DNA of 64,000 nt, taken from assembly GCA_007570785.1 (NCBI GenBank), contig ML660774.1:7331969-7395968 (forward strand). The letters are read 5' to 3'. The translations under genes and the position numbers were made by a program. The number at the start of each line of letters is the position of its first letter. The first letter of the stretch is position 1. The notes under the pieces are model-generated. The model did not search any database. It worked only from the letters and a program-made list of their open reading frames with translations, and had not been told where the DNA came from. The DNA is from Antilocapra americana. Taxonomy: Eukaryota > Chordata > Mammalia > Artiodactyla > Antilocapridae. This document shows positions 43,141 to 54,340 of the stretch, in pieces.

Positions 43141-44454
43141 GCCTATACATGCCAAGGACTGAGGAAACAAGGAGTAAGGCAAGTGATGTCCTGGCAGCAG
43201 TAACAGAGTCTAGTGGGAAAGAAATTAGGTAAGCGGTTATTAAAGTATGATAAATGCTAAAGAGGAACACTCAGGATGCAGAGGGAGCCGGGGATCTAGA
43301 GCAGAGACTCCCAAGTGGTAATATTTCAGCTGATGCCCAAAGGAAGTGTAGGAATTAACCAGGTGAATTGGGGGGTGAAAAGGAAGAAAGGGGGTTTCAG
43401 GTAGACAGAACATCTGTGTGAAAGCTTAAGAGTTACAAATGAGAAAATTTCGAGAATTCACAGTTGTCCATATGGCCAGTGAATTGTTTTAAGACTTGAT
43501 CTGATGTGCCGTTTAGGAAAGACAGTTCTGGTTTCAGTGTGGAAAAGGAACTGAAGGGGAGTAAAACCAGAGCCCGAGAGACTAGAGTTTGTAGCACTTG
43601 TATAGGGTTCCTCTATAAAGAGTTGAAGCCCAGTATAAGTTTATTTGCATTTCATAATTCTGCATTATTTTCCGTGGCCTACTTGTTTCTGAACCTTCTA
43701 AAACAGCACTAGATTAGACTCATCTTTTTTAGCATCAGAACCTAGTGGAAGATAGCCCAGAACGGGGACTCAAGAAATGTCTATAAAAGACAAATGGTAA
43801 TACTTCCTCAGAGTAACTTGATCTCTAAGATTAGGCTCGTTTCTTGCTAAATTGAATAGAGCCACCCAAAATGGAATCTCTTACTAGTTCTATTAAAATA
43901 TACTATTAAATTAAAACAATAGCATCTTTATTAAATAAACACCAATCTCCAAACCTGAAACAAGTATTATCTACAGGAGTGAAAGCAACACAAAGAACCA
44001 CAGGTGATAGCTTGTAGGCAGCCACTGGAACTCATCTTTCTGAAGACAATGTTTGGCATGGAAATCAATAACAATGATTTCAGGAATGTAAATTATTTAT
44101 GCACAAGAATGAAGGTCTGATGCAAACAGGGATTAGCTGCATTGTTAAACTATGATGAAAGGATTATGAATGTTAGAGAACAGACTAGAGATAATAACAT
44201 GCTTAATAAGAACTGAACATGTTTTAAAAATCTTTTTGTTGTAAAATTAAATATACAGAAAACTACATAGAGAAAATATTATTTTAGTGATTTAAGTTGA
44301 ATACCCTCGTATCAATAACTATGACACAGGTCCAGAAATAGAATTTTGCCATCTCCATGTAGCTCCATCACAATCAAAATCCTTTTCTCCCCAAATAAGT
44401 AACCATTATCCTGACTTTTACAGAAATCACTTCTTCAGGTTTATGATATTTTTT
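43141..44454. other. Non-coding DNA with old repeat traces
   Basis: 43100-43300 carries 'tgccaaggactgaggaaaca'-type ancient repeat text, and 44225-44440 resembles an old L1 3' end. No gene is supported. Confidence 0.4.
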
Positions 44455-44660
44455 TTTTCAGATGAGACCTTTTATTAATTTTTTTAATTTTTTTTCTTTC
44501 CTTACATTATCTTGTTGGTTTTGCCATACATGACATGAATCTGCCATGGGTATACATGTGTTCCCCCTCCAGAACCCCCCTCCCACCTCCCTCCCAATTC
44601 CATCTCTCTGGGTCATCCCTGTGCACCAACTTCTTTGGGTTTTAAAAAAAAAAAGTTCTA
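44455..44660 (-). repeat. Bovine-type L1 3' UTR fragment, antisense
   Basis: 'tgttggttttgccatacatg', 'gaatctgccatgggtataca' and 'cccctcccacctccctccca' are the antisense of the ruminant L1 3' UTR. Confidence 0.8.
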
Positions 44661-45699
44661 CCACCCAAATGTGCATCCCCAGACAATATAGGTTTTGTCT
44701 GGCTTCTTCAAAAATATTTGATGCCCTTTAAATCTCTTTTAAGCTCCAGCATCTCCCTCCATCCTTCCCCCTTGCTTCCCTGTCAGGAAGGCCAGGCTAT
44801 CTGAGCTGTAGTTCTGCAGGGACTCGATGTTGCTGGTAGTGGATTCCTGTGCAGCTCATGGGCTTCCTGGCTTCTCTCTCCTGCAGCTGGGTCCAGAGAC
44901 TACACCAGACTCAGGTTTGACCTCTTTGATAAAACGAGCACTTTAAAAAATGGCTCACACTTCACCATTAGTCCCTTCAGCACTGTGCCCAGCTCTGGCT
45001 CTGTGCTTGGCTCCCCACTGCACTCTGCTCTCAGCTGCCAGTCATGGAGATGCTCCTGTGCTTACACACACCCTCCTTTGGGCTCTAATTGCTCCCTGAG
45101 CTAATCAGTTCTGAGAAAAGTGACCAAAGCTCTCACTGCTTCAGGCAGAAGCCTCCCTGGCCCACTGTGTTGGAAGTTTCCAGTCCAGCCTATTGGTTGA
45201 CATGCCACCTACAAAGCTTCATGGAATGGAGGGACAGCCTCTCTTCCTCCACTCAAATACACCAACCTCTTCCTCATTTGTTTCCCAAATATTACTTTCA
45301 ATCATATTGAAGGGAGAATATGCCTTTAAAATTTAAACTCTTCCAGTGATCTAATTTAAAATTCTGAAATGTAGTTTTTATGTCACCTTTTATCTTCTGA
45401 AGGCACTTTCATCCCTAAGGGATTTGAAACAACACAATAAATTACCCGTCACTGTCATCATCATATCCTATGATTCAGCTGATCAGAAACTAAGTCTGGT
45501 CACGGTAATGAAAAGCTTAGAATAGGCATCCTAATAGTCAAAATTTTTGTAGCGTTATTCTTTGAAGAATTAAAAGTACATTAGCAATTTACTTTTCCCA
45601 GGGTGAAATAATAGATTCTGTTTTTCAGATCAGACTGAGCCACACAGTCATTTATGCCTAACATGGCAATGACATATCATTTAACCAGGCGTTTTCCTC
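44661..45699. other. Non-coding DNA, nothing recognised
   Basis: Unique-looking intergenic sequence without motif-bearing frames. Confidence 0.45.
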
Positions 45700-46215
45700 T
45701 CTCTCTCGCCTAAACGTGCAACCTGGCATCAAAATCTTAAATTCTTCCAGCTTTCCCCATGCCCTCTCGGACACTCTCACAGTCCAAGCCACTATTTCTC
45801 AGCTGCAGTACTGTCACAGTTTCCTAGCTGGTCTCCCAGGCTACACTTCAGGCTCCTCAAAATCTCTTTCCACACAACAATCTGCATGACCTTTTAACAT
45901 GAATTTAGATTGCAATTTCCCTCTCCACTCATTACCTCCATAGCCTCTCATTCCTGCAGGAAAACCCAAACTCCTCACCCCAGTTGGCAAGTCCCTGTGC
46001 TCCCGACTCGTGCCCACCCCTCCAACCTTACTGCCTCTGTTCTCCACTTGGATCTCTGCCTGCCGACCACCCTGGTCTTCCCTCAGTTCCTCAGAAGTGC
46101 TCAAGTTCTCCTCAGGGTAAGGCCTTCAAACAGGCTTCCCCATGCTTCCTTCTTTCATTGTCAGCCTTCAGCCATGCCATCCTGGACCATCTTCACTTAC
46201 CCACTAAATATCTAG
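45700..46215 (+). repeat. L2 LINE 3' region
   Basis: Word order 'tgtcacagtttcctagctgg', 'cacaacaatctgcatgacct', 'aaaacccaaactcctcaccc', 'acttggatctctgcctgccg' matches L2 3' sequence. Ancient and inactive. Confidence 0.65.
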
Positions 46216-46249
46216 TAGTAGAAACCTGTTGCTTTTCTCCCTTCAAATT

Positions 46250-46866
46250 ACTTATGGTAATTATTTTAAATTGTGGTAAAACACAAAGTTTATCAAATTA
46301 ACCATTCTTAAGTGCATAGTTCTATGGCATTCAATACACTAGCAATGCTCTGCAACTCCAATGACCACCCATTTTCATCTTCCCTTCCTGAAACTTTGTA
46401 CCCATGAAATAATTCCTCATTCCCCCTCATTCCACTGCTTAGAAACTACCATTCTACTTTCTGTCTCTATGAATTTGACTCTTTCAGCATCTCATGTAAG
46501 TGGAATCTGTCAAAATTTGTCCTTTTGGGTCTGACATTTCACTTAGCATTATATCTTCAAGGTTCATTCATGTTGCAGCATGTGTCAGAAATTTCCTTCC
46601 TTTTTAAGGCTGAATATTATTCCATTATACATATATACCACTTGGTTTATCCATTCATCTGATACTTGGGTTGCTTCCATATTTTGGCTATTGTGAATAA
46701 TGCTGCTATGAATTTAGGTATACAGTATCTGTTCAAGTCCCTGTTTCCAATTCTTTTGAGTATGTACTTAAAAGTGGAATTGCTGTAATTTTATAACACT
46801 AGTTTTGCTTTCCTTGGTAGCTGCCTCATTTCACATTTCCACTAGCAATGCACAAGGCTTCCAAGC
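46250..46866 (-). mobile_element. Old L1 (L1M-type), 3' UTR and ORF2 end, left part
   Basis: 'ggtaaaacacaaagtttatc', 'aggctgaatattattccatt' and 'aataatgctgctatgaattt' are antisense old-L1 text. It is interrupted by a younger Bov-tA and resumes afterwards. Confidence 0.85.
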
Positions 46867-47070
46867 GAAGTGTTAGTCACTCAGTTATGCTCGACTCTCT
46901 GCGACCCCATGGACTGCAGCCCGCCAGGCTCCTCTGTCCATGGGATTCTCCAGGCAAGGATACTGAGTGGTTTGCCATTTCCTTCTCCAGGGGATCTTTC
47001 CAACCCAGGGATCGAACCCGGGTCTCCTGAACTGCAGGCAGATTCCTTACTGACTGAGCCACCAGGGAAG
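46867..47070 (-). repeat. Bov-tA SINE inside an L1M element
   Basis: 'gtgttagtcactcagttatg' to 'tgagccaccagggaagc' gives a complete antisense Bov-tA, placed in the middle of L1 ORF2 antisense sequence. Confidence 0.95.
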
Positions 47071-47460
47071 CTCCAAAATCATACTAATAAGTGTGGAGCA
47101 ATGTCTCATTGTGGTTTTAATTTGCATTTCTCTAATGATTAGTGATGCTGAGCATCTTTTCCTGTGTCTATTGGCAATTTATATATCTTTGGAGAGATAT
47201 CTGTTCAAGTTCTTCAACCATTTTTAAATTGGGTTGTTTGGCTTTTGTGTGGTTGAGCTGCAGGGGTTCTTTATACATCCCAGCTATCAATCTTTTGTCA
47301 GACACACTCTTCACAGATGGTTCCCTCCATTCCTTGGGCTGTCTTTTCACTCCGTTGATGTATCCTTTCAGGCACAAAAGTTTTAAATTTTGATTAAGTC
47401 CAATTTATCTCTTTTTTCTTTTGTTGTCTGTGCTTTTGATGTCGTATCCAACAAATAGTA
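47071..47460 (-). mobile_element. Old L1 (L1M-type), right part, resumed after Bov-tA
   Basis: 'aatgtctcattgtggtttta' and 'tttgcatttctctaatgatt' continue the antisense ORF2 text, down to 'gatgtcgtatccaacaaa'. Confidence 0.85.
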
Positions 47461-48649
47461 GCATTTAACTATATAGTTATTTGGATGGTTTTTTTCTTAC
47501 AAATGCCTACTTAATAGACTAAGTTACACAAAGGCAGAAACCTCTGCACCTACACTGGGGATAGTGACTAGTAGCTGTTTCAACATATATTTGTAATCTA
47601 ATGAATGCATATCTTCTGATACTTTCAATATATGATGCTGTGTGATACCCTACTTGTACAATTATGAAAATATTTATAAAAGTGATTTCTGTGTGATATT
47701 AAATTATCTTCAACATGAAAATTTATACTAATTAAAGACACGTAAATTTAATGTCAAACTATATGTAAAGTTTTGGGAAGTATTTGGGGGAAAAAACAGA
47801 AATTATGTCAATTCATTACTATCAAAGCATATTTTTTTTCAAAACCATTAGATAAAAACTTAACTGACTAAAAACCCACCTTCTAGATTTTAGTCAGTCC
47901 ATTTCAGACCTTAAGTAATCTCATGATATATTTCATCATTCTTCATGGGCAGTTTTTCAAAAGTGGTATAGACCTGCTTCTTAGAGCAAAGGAGGAGTAC
48001 ATCCCCCTTGCATTAGTTTAAGTATTAGCACAAATAAAACACTTGAAGCGTCTTCCTTTCCTTTCTGATTTTGTAAACTTTCAGGAAGAGAGTTAGCAAG
48101 CATTAGCCTGCCTTTTAGATCAAGCAAACCCATAGGGTTTTTCTTGCATGTTTCTCCCAAGTTAAAAAGGGCTTGTATTGTCAGCTTCCAAACAGCAGGG
48201 GGAGCTCATGAGACTCCTAAGGCAGCTACTACCCGCTACCCTCCCCCTCCAAAAATCAAGACTATTTTCAAGCACAAACTGAACAATACCAAGGGGAAAC
48301 CCAAACAAAGGGAAAAGGAAGCAAAAAATAATAATTCTTTTAATGAGAGGTAGAAATAGCCAAGCTCAATCGTATAATAAAGTACTGATACAAACTAACC
48401 CTTAATCCAAACGGATCTACCAAGCCCAAGTCTCAGGCCCTCCTTACTTTCCCTAACAACCCAATGCACCCCTGGGTGCTCAAGACCCCATCACTGCTCT
48501 GGACCTTTCACCAACTTTTTCATATGTCAGAAAAAAGTTTTAGACAGTTGGCTTGAAAACTACTGTGCTTAAAATTTTAAACACTTTTTTTTTTTTTAAT
48601 ATTCAGTGAAAAACTTCTCTTTGGGGAACAGCTTAAAGAGTACTAATTA
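47461..48649. other. Non-coding DNA, nothing recognised
   Basis: AT-rich unique-looking sequence. A cagcagggggagct word at 48193-48206 is a partial CTCF-like match. Confidence 0.5.
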
Positions 48650-48856
48650 AGGGATTCCCTGGTGGCTCAGATGGTAACGCGTCTGCTCGCAATGCGAGAG
48701 ACCCGACTTCAATCCCTGGGTCGGAAGGATCCCCTGGAGAAGGAAATGGCAACCCACTCCAGTATTCTTGCCTGGAATCCCATGGACGGAGGAGCCTGGG
48801 GGTCTACAGTTCATGGGGTTACAAAAGAATGAGACATGACTGAGTGACTTCCCTTT
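48650..48856 (+). repeat. Bov-tA SINE with TSD
   Basis: Complete tRNA head plus BovA body. ttaaagagta lies at 48633-48642 and 48857-48866, with a few extra bases between the left copy and the SINE head. Confidence 0.93.
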
Positions 48857-48866
48857 TTAAAGAGTA

Positions 48867-51000
48867 TAAAAAACATTGAGCTGTAAACCACAGAATAGTG
48901 AAAGAATGCATGAAATACAGCTCTTATTAATTGGAAAAAGTAAGGGGAACCAAGAGTTCCATCATGAGCTTTAGGGTCGGAATAAGAAGTCACTCCCTCT
49001 GAGGACAGGAGTGGTGTGACGAACAGAAGAGTATATCCTATTTAGGAGAAATCACAAGTGACATTGGTACTACTTTCCATTTTGTCCTCTGAACCTTAGC
49101 CTGGAAGATACAAATTGATGTTCAGCATTAACACGCCATCAACATAAACTTCAAACTATAGCTATATTGAGGAAACACAGAACAACAACACAAAAAGTCC
49201 CATGATGACAGAAATTCACTTAGCAGTATATACTATAAGGACTTAATAAAAACAAGGAATAAATTCATAAGAAGAAACAATAGCCCTTAAACTTACAAGT
49301 TTAATAAGTCCTATACTTACCAGGTTAATAGCTCTCTCCTAATACAAGGCTCAGTAACTGATAAAATGTCTGATAAGGATGGTCTCTTCCAGACTCCTCT
49401 CATGTGCTAAAATACTGACTATACCAACCACCAATTAAATACTACACCCAGTGGTTATCCAAGTCAATTATTCCCTGACTGCTGACTACCCTATATATAG
49501 GAAAGATGCCTATACTGAGTGATCCTCTACTGGGCAGGCAGGATTTTGGTCCAAGGACATGCTTACTGCTTCCCATCACTATGGAAATAAGATCCAGAAA
49601 AGGATTTGAACCTGTAAGTTCAAATAAAAGTGTTGGCTTCTAGAAGGAGCTCAGAGTCTATCCTTACTTGCCCTCCATCTTTCTTCCCACATAGGGATGG
49701 GCCAGGACATTGCCTTACTCTGCCCCACAAGGCCAAAGACATTTTATTGTTCACTATAAGAGTAAGTGAGATAGATATTCCTTCTGTTGAGTAAAAGGTC
49801 CTGATGTAGCTTTGTCTAAATAAGTCTTCACTGACTACGACAAATGTTGAGATACTGGGGTGTGACTAAGGTATGATACGAGAAATAAGAGAACCCTAAC
49901 CCTGCCTTAGACACTTGTGCCCAAGAGATTCTGAGGAAGATGTAAACAAAAATGATGGAACAAATAAGCACATCCAATATGCATAAGATTCTACCCCAAC
50001 CACTAAAGCAGAGTTTGAGTGAGCTAGACTGAACTGGAAAATTTTCCTTTAACCAAGTCTGATCAGTGTAAACAGCAGAACCAAAGCAGGCTGTAAGAAC
50101 AGATCAACCTGCTTTCCCCAAAGAACACACCCAAGTCTCAGATCTATATTTCACCGTTTGGAGCCAGAGAGCACCATATGGGGCCATTTCCAAAGAATCA
50201 AAGAAAAGAGGCAATAACAGTAGAAGGAGCGTAAAAGATGCTAGACCTCAGGACTGCTGCACGCGACTGGACACACTGGCACAGCACAAAGGCACCAGGA
50301 AACAGTGATCTGTGCGGGCTCAAAGCCAGCCTGCGGTGTTAAGTGCTGTATTCTAACATGGAGCCGTGTTCCCCTAGGAGGTGGGAGACACCCTTCCTAA
50401 CTTCATACCAAGGTGACATTAGGCTAGAAGCTCTTTAGGACAGGCCTCCTCCCCTGCTTCAATGAAACAGCCATCTATTTTATCAAGTACATCTAGATGT
50501 ATCAAAGACTGACTTCCCAGAGCACTTGGAACAGTCCTCACTAATAAACCTTCCTTGCAGACACAGATCTTGGCATTTTTCTTATCAGTACTTCCAGTTC
50601 TAGTTCCTTAACATTTTTCTGAGAATTTCCCATTTGCTCTTGGCCCTATTCTTATAAATGTCTGGATATTGTCCTTCATCATCAGACTCAGGTTTAACTA
50701 CTTATTATATCTGTTGATAAAAGAGGTTTATAGAATCTCAAGCTAATAATGATTATCTCCTAGAAACAAGTTCGATATCCATTTGTTGGTTTAAATCTGT
50801 GCCTGATAACTTTGATACTGATTTATGTCTTCTGGCTAAGGAAGCGATCATGAAGTCAGGAGTAGGTACAGGAAAGCTTATCAGTCTTACGAATTAGAAA
50901 GAGCCCTGACATACTTTTCCATATGATATAATACTTCTATTTTTATAAACAGTAAAGGATATTATTTTATAACATTTTATCATTATTTACTACCTAATTA
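48867..51000. other. Non-coding DNA, 2.1 kb, nothing firmly recognised
   Basis: No SINE or LINE is recognisable. A cactaataaaccttccttg word near 50539 resembles the poly(A) region of an LTR, but I see no matching second LTR or coding remnant. No gene is supported. Confidence 0.45.
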
Positions 51001-51202
51001 GTGTTAGTCGCTCAGTCGTGTCCAACTCCTTGTGACCCCATGGACTGTGGCCTGCCAGGCTCCTCTGTCCATGGGATTCTCCAGGCAAGAATACTGGAGT
51101 GGGTTGACATTCCCTTCTCCAGAGGATCTTCCCAACCCAGGGATCAAACCTGGGTCTCCCGCATTGCAGGCGGATTCTTTACTGTCTGAGCTACAAGGAT
51201 GA
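51001..51202 (-). repeat. Bov-tA SINE with perfect 10-bp TSD
   Basis: Antisense Bov-tA with little divergence. tacctaatta flanks it at 50991-51000 and 51203-51212. Confidence 0.97.
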
Positions 51203-51283
51203 TACCTAATTATTACTTTATAATTACTTGTCATTACTTAAATATATGACCTATGGTAACATGTAAAAATTAAATAAAAGTAC

Positions 51284-51497
51284 TACGCGTGCTAAGTTGC
51301 TTCAGTCGTGCCTGACTCTTTGAGACCCTGTGGACTATAGCCTGCCAGGTCCTTTATCCATGGGATTCTCCAGGCAAGAATACTAAAGTGGGTTGCCATG
51401 CCCTCCTTCAGGAGATACTCCCAACTCAGGAATTGAACTCACATCTCTTAGGTGTCCTGCACTGGCAGGCAGGTTCTTTACCACTACTGCCACCTAG
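51284..51497 (-). repeat. Bov-tA SINE, diverged
   Basis: 'gctaagttgcttcagtcgtg' to 'ttctttaccactactgccac' is the antisense order of the 'gcatgctaagtcgcttcagt' Bov-tA subtype. Confidence 0.93.
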
Positions 51498-51529
51498 CAC
51501 TATAAAAATTAATAAACAGAAACCTCAAT

Positions 51530-51810
51530 TAAAGAGAGTCATGAGGTCAGAAGCGGGAGCTCTCATGCCCTAGGAAGACAGCAGAGCCCAAAAGGAAAAA
51601 GACTTCATTTTTTGCCTGACAAGAGCTCAGCCAGTAACAGACTATCACAACTTAGCCAATAAAGAGCCACTATACCTAGACCTCTTAATTCCCCCAATAG
51701 ACTCTTTGCTAGGATAGTCCCACTCCTCACTCCAATTTAACTATTCTCCTCTTCTCCTCTCCTTGCTGTGCAGGGGCTTGCTCCTGGCTCACCGTGGTTA
51801 CAGACCCATT
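51530..51810. repeat. Possible solitary LTR-like relic
   Basis: 'acttagccaataaagagcca', 'ctagacctcttaattccccc' and 'cctggctcaccgtggttaca' read like a retroviral-type LTR promoter region. No flanking coding remnant is present and the call is weak. Confidence 0.3.
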
Positions 51811-52019
51811 TTTGCTGGAAAGTAAGTAAGTGAAAGTCCATTTGTTTTAGGTCAACAGTATGAGGAAGAAAAATCTCACATTTGGTAAAAATTGACCGTT
51901 GACCTTTTCATTTACATTCTTCACTCTCTGCTCTGTGTACATGTGTATACACAGTATATTTACAAAATTGAAATTATATTTTGAGTCTAGCAGGTAAGTT
52001 ATGAAAATAAAGAGAATGG

Positions 52020-52330
52020 GGACTTCCCTGGTGGCTTAGTGGATAAGAATTTGCCTGCCAATGCAGGGGACACAGGTTCAATCCCTGGTCCCAGAGGATC
52101 CCATGTGCTGCAGAGCGACTAGGCCCATGAGCCACAACTACTGAGCCTGTGGGCCGCAGCTACCGAAGTCTGCATGCCTAGAGCCCGTGCTCCACAAGAG
52201 AAGGCCACTGCAGGGAGAAGCCTGCACACCGCAAAGAAGAGTAGCCTCTACTAGCCACAGCTAGAGAAAGCTTACACTCAGCAACGAAAATCCAGTGCAG
52301 CCAAAAACAGAACACTCTCATAAAAAGAAA
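52020..52330 (+). repeat. CHR-type SINE, near full length, with TSD
   Basis: tRNA head 'gacttccctggtggcttagt' and CHR body. The TSD aagagaatgg lies at 52010-52019 and 52331-52340. Confidence 0.95.
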
Positions 52331-53412
52331 AAGAGAATGGAAGTAAAGTTTCTTTAAAGAATAGAATTATCTTGAGGAGGCTCAAAAGGGAATATGATCT
52401 AGGAAGGGAGACCAAGAGAGCTTCAGTTGCATCTGTAAATATTATTTTTTGAAGAGATGAAGCAAATACGGCAAAATTTTAATGTCTGTTGAATCTGAGT
52501 AGTAGGTAAATATAGTGCTTGCTGTATCTATTCTATTTTTCTGTAAATTTGACATGTCCTATAACTTCCAAAATAAGTAAAAGCTAGAAGTGCCATTAGG
52601 ACTTAGCATGTGATGTGTTTGTAGCAGTTTTACCATTTCTGGGGATTTCTGTTTGCTATAGTCTTCTTTCTGAGAGTGTAGATTCATCTGACTTTTCATA
52701 AATTGCTTTTCACAAAGCTCAGAAAACATCCAACAGAGATTTTTCATCAAAAAGACTGGGTAACTCTCCCCTTAAAAGAAAGGTATAATTGTTTCAAAAA
52801 ACCCTGTCTCTTTCTTTAGTAATGTGAAATTGTGATGGCCCCGGTGTCTCAGAGCGTTCAGCATAACTGTGGGAGAACCGTGCACGTTGACGCAAACTGG
52901 TGATGCAAGCATTTGAAGTCATATTTCCTCTTTGTCACTACCATTCCACAATGATGGATCTTTCAGAGGATGAAAGGTTGTTTGGTGGTTTTTTTAAATG
53001 GTCAGAAATGACACAGACTGATGTGATTCATGACTTTTGGTTCCTGCTGCCTGGAGGTTTGCTTGAACTGGAAGGTCATCAGCAGAGAAAGCAACTCCGG
53101 TCAGGGAGTTGCCCTTCCACACATCAGTGTGCTCCTCCAGAAATTCCTGAGCCAATGGGTTTCATTGACAAGGTATCCTGACTTCATCTCAGGCCAACAC
53201 TACCTTTTTATTAATAGGATTCAGACAGTGGAACCAAATTCTTGGAGGGCTTTGATAGTTCAGCCTAGGTAAATCGTCCTTCCGGAAAACTGCCGAAATG
53301 CACTAAAATATAAGAAGATCCATGCCCCAAATTTTATCATATGTAGATGATCAAACTTAATTGTGCAACAGATTTCCATGTTGTATTGGAGCCTACTTTT
53401 TGAAACTTTAAT
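52331..53412. other. Non-coding DNA, nothing recognised
   Basis: A 93-codon + frame at 52900-53181 with ordinary-looking composition is present but has no motif, no CpG island and no splice partners, so I leave it uncalled. Confidence 0.45.
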
Positions 53413-54340
53413 CAGTTCAGTTCAGCCTCTCAGTCATGTCCGACTCCTTGCAACCCCATGAATCGCAGCACACCAGGCCTCCCCTGTCCATCACCAACTC
53501 CCGGAGTCCACCCAAAACCACATCCATCGAGTCGGTGATGCCATCCAGCCATCTAATCCTCTATCATCCCCTTCTCCTCCTGCCCCCAATCCTTCCCAAC
53601 ATTAGGGTCTTTTCCAATGAGTCAACTCTTCGCATGAGGTGGCCAAAGGATTGGAGTTTCAGCTTCAACATCAGTCCTTCCAATGAACACCCAGGACTGA
53701 TCTCCTTTAGGATGGACTGGTTAGATCTTCTTGCAGTCCAAGGGACTCTTAAGAGTCTTCTCCAACACCACAGTTCAAAAGCATCAATTCTTTGGCACTC
53801 AGCTTCCTTTATAGTCCAACTCTCACATCCACACATGACTACTGGAAAAACCATAGCCTTGACTAGATGGACCTTTGTTGACAAAGTAATGTCTCTTTTT
53901 TTCAATATGCTATCCAGATTGGCCATAACTTTCCTTCCAAGGAGTAGGCATCTTTTGATTTCATGGCTGTAATCACCATCTGCAGTGATTTTGGAGCCCA
54001 AAAATAAAGTCTGCCACTGTTTCCCCATCTATTTCCTATGAAGTGATGGGACCAGATGCCATCATCTTAAGTTTTCTTAATGTTGAACTTTAAGCCAACT
54101 TTTTCACTCTCCTCTTTCACTTTCAGCAAGAGGCTTTTCAGTTCCTCTTCACTTCCATAAGGGTGCTATCATCTGCATATCTGAGGTTATTTATATTCTC
54201 CCAGCAATCTTGATTCCAGCTTGTGCTTCTTCCAGCCCAGTGTTCCTCATGATGTACTCTGCATGTAAGTTAAGTAACCAAAGTGACAATATACAGCCTT
54301 GATGTACTCCATTTCCTATTTGGAACCAGTCTGTTGTTCC
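53413..54340 (-). mobile_element. BovB (RTE-clade) LINE 3' portion with TSD
   Basis: The minus strand carries the BovB C-terminal frame (about 154 codons, 54028-53564) and remnants of the RT region with deletions; the YADD box region is damaged. The repeat aaactttaat / aaactttcat at 53403-53412 and 54341-54350 is a 9-of-10 TSD. About 0.93 kb remains. Confidence 0.95.

Noticed and set aside
48190..48206. cagcagggggagct as a CTCF site
   Set aside because: Two key positions of the core mismatch, including the C of GGC, so it is too weak to list as a site.
52900..53181. 93-codon + strand frame with fairly balanced composition
   Set aside because: I recognise no family and see no promoter, CpG island or splice partner. 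It could be a remnant of something, but nothing supports a gene.
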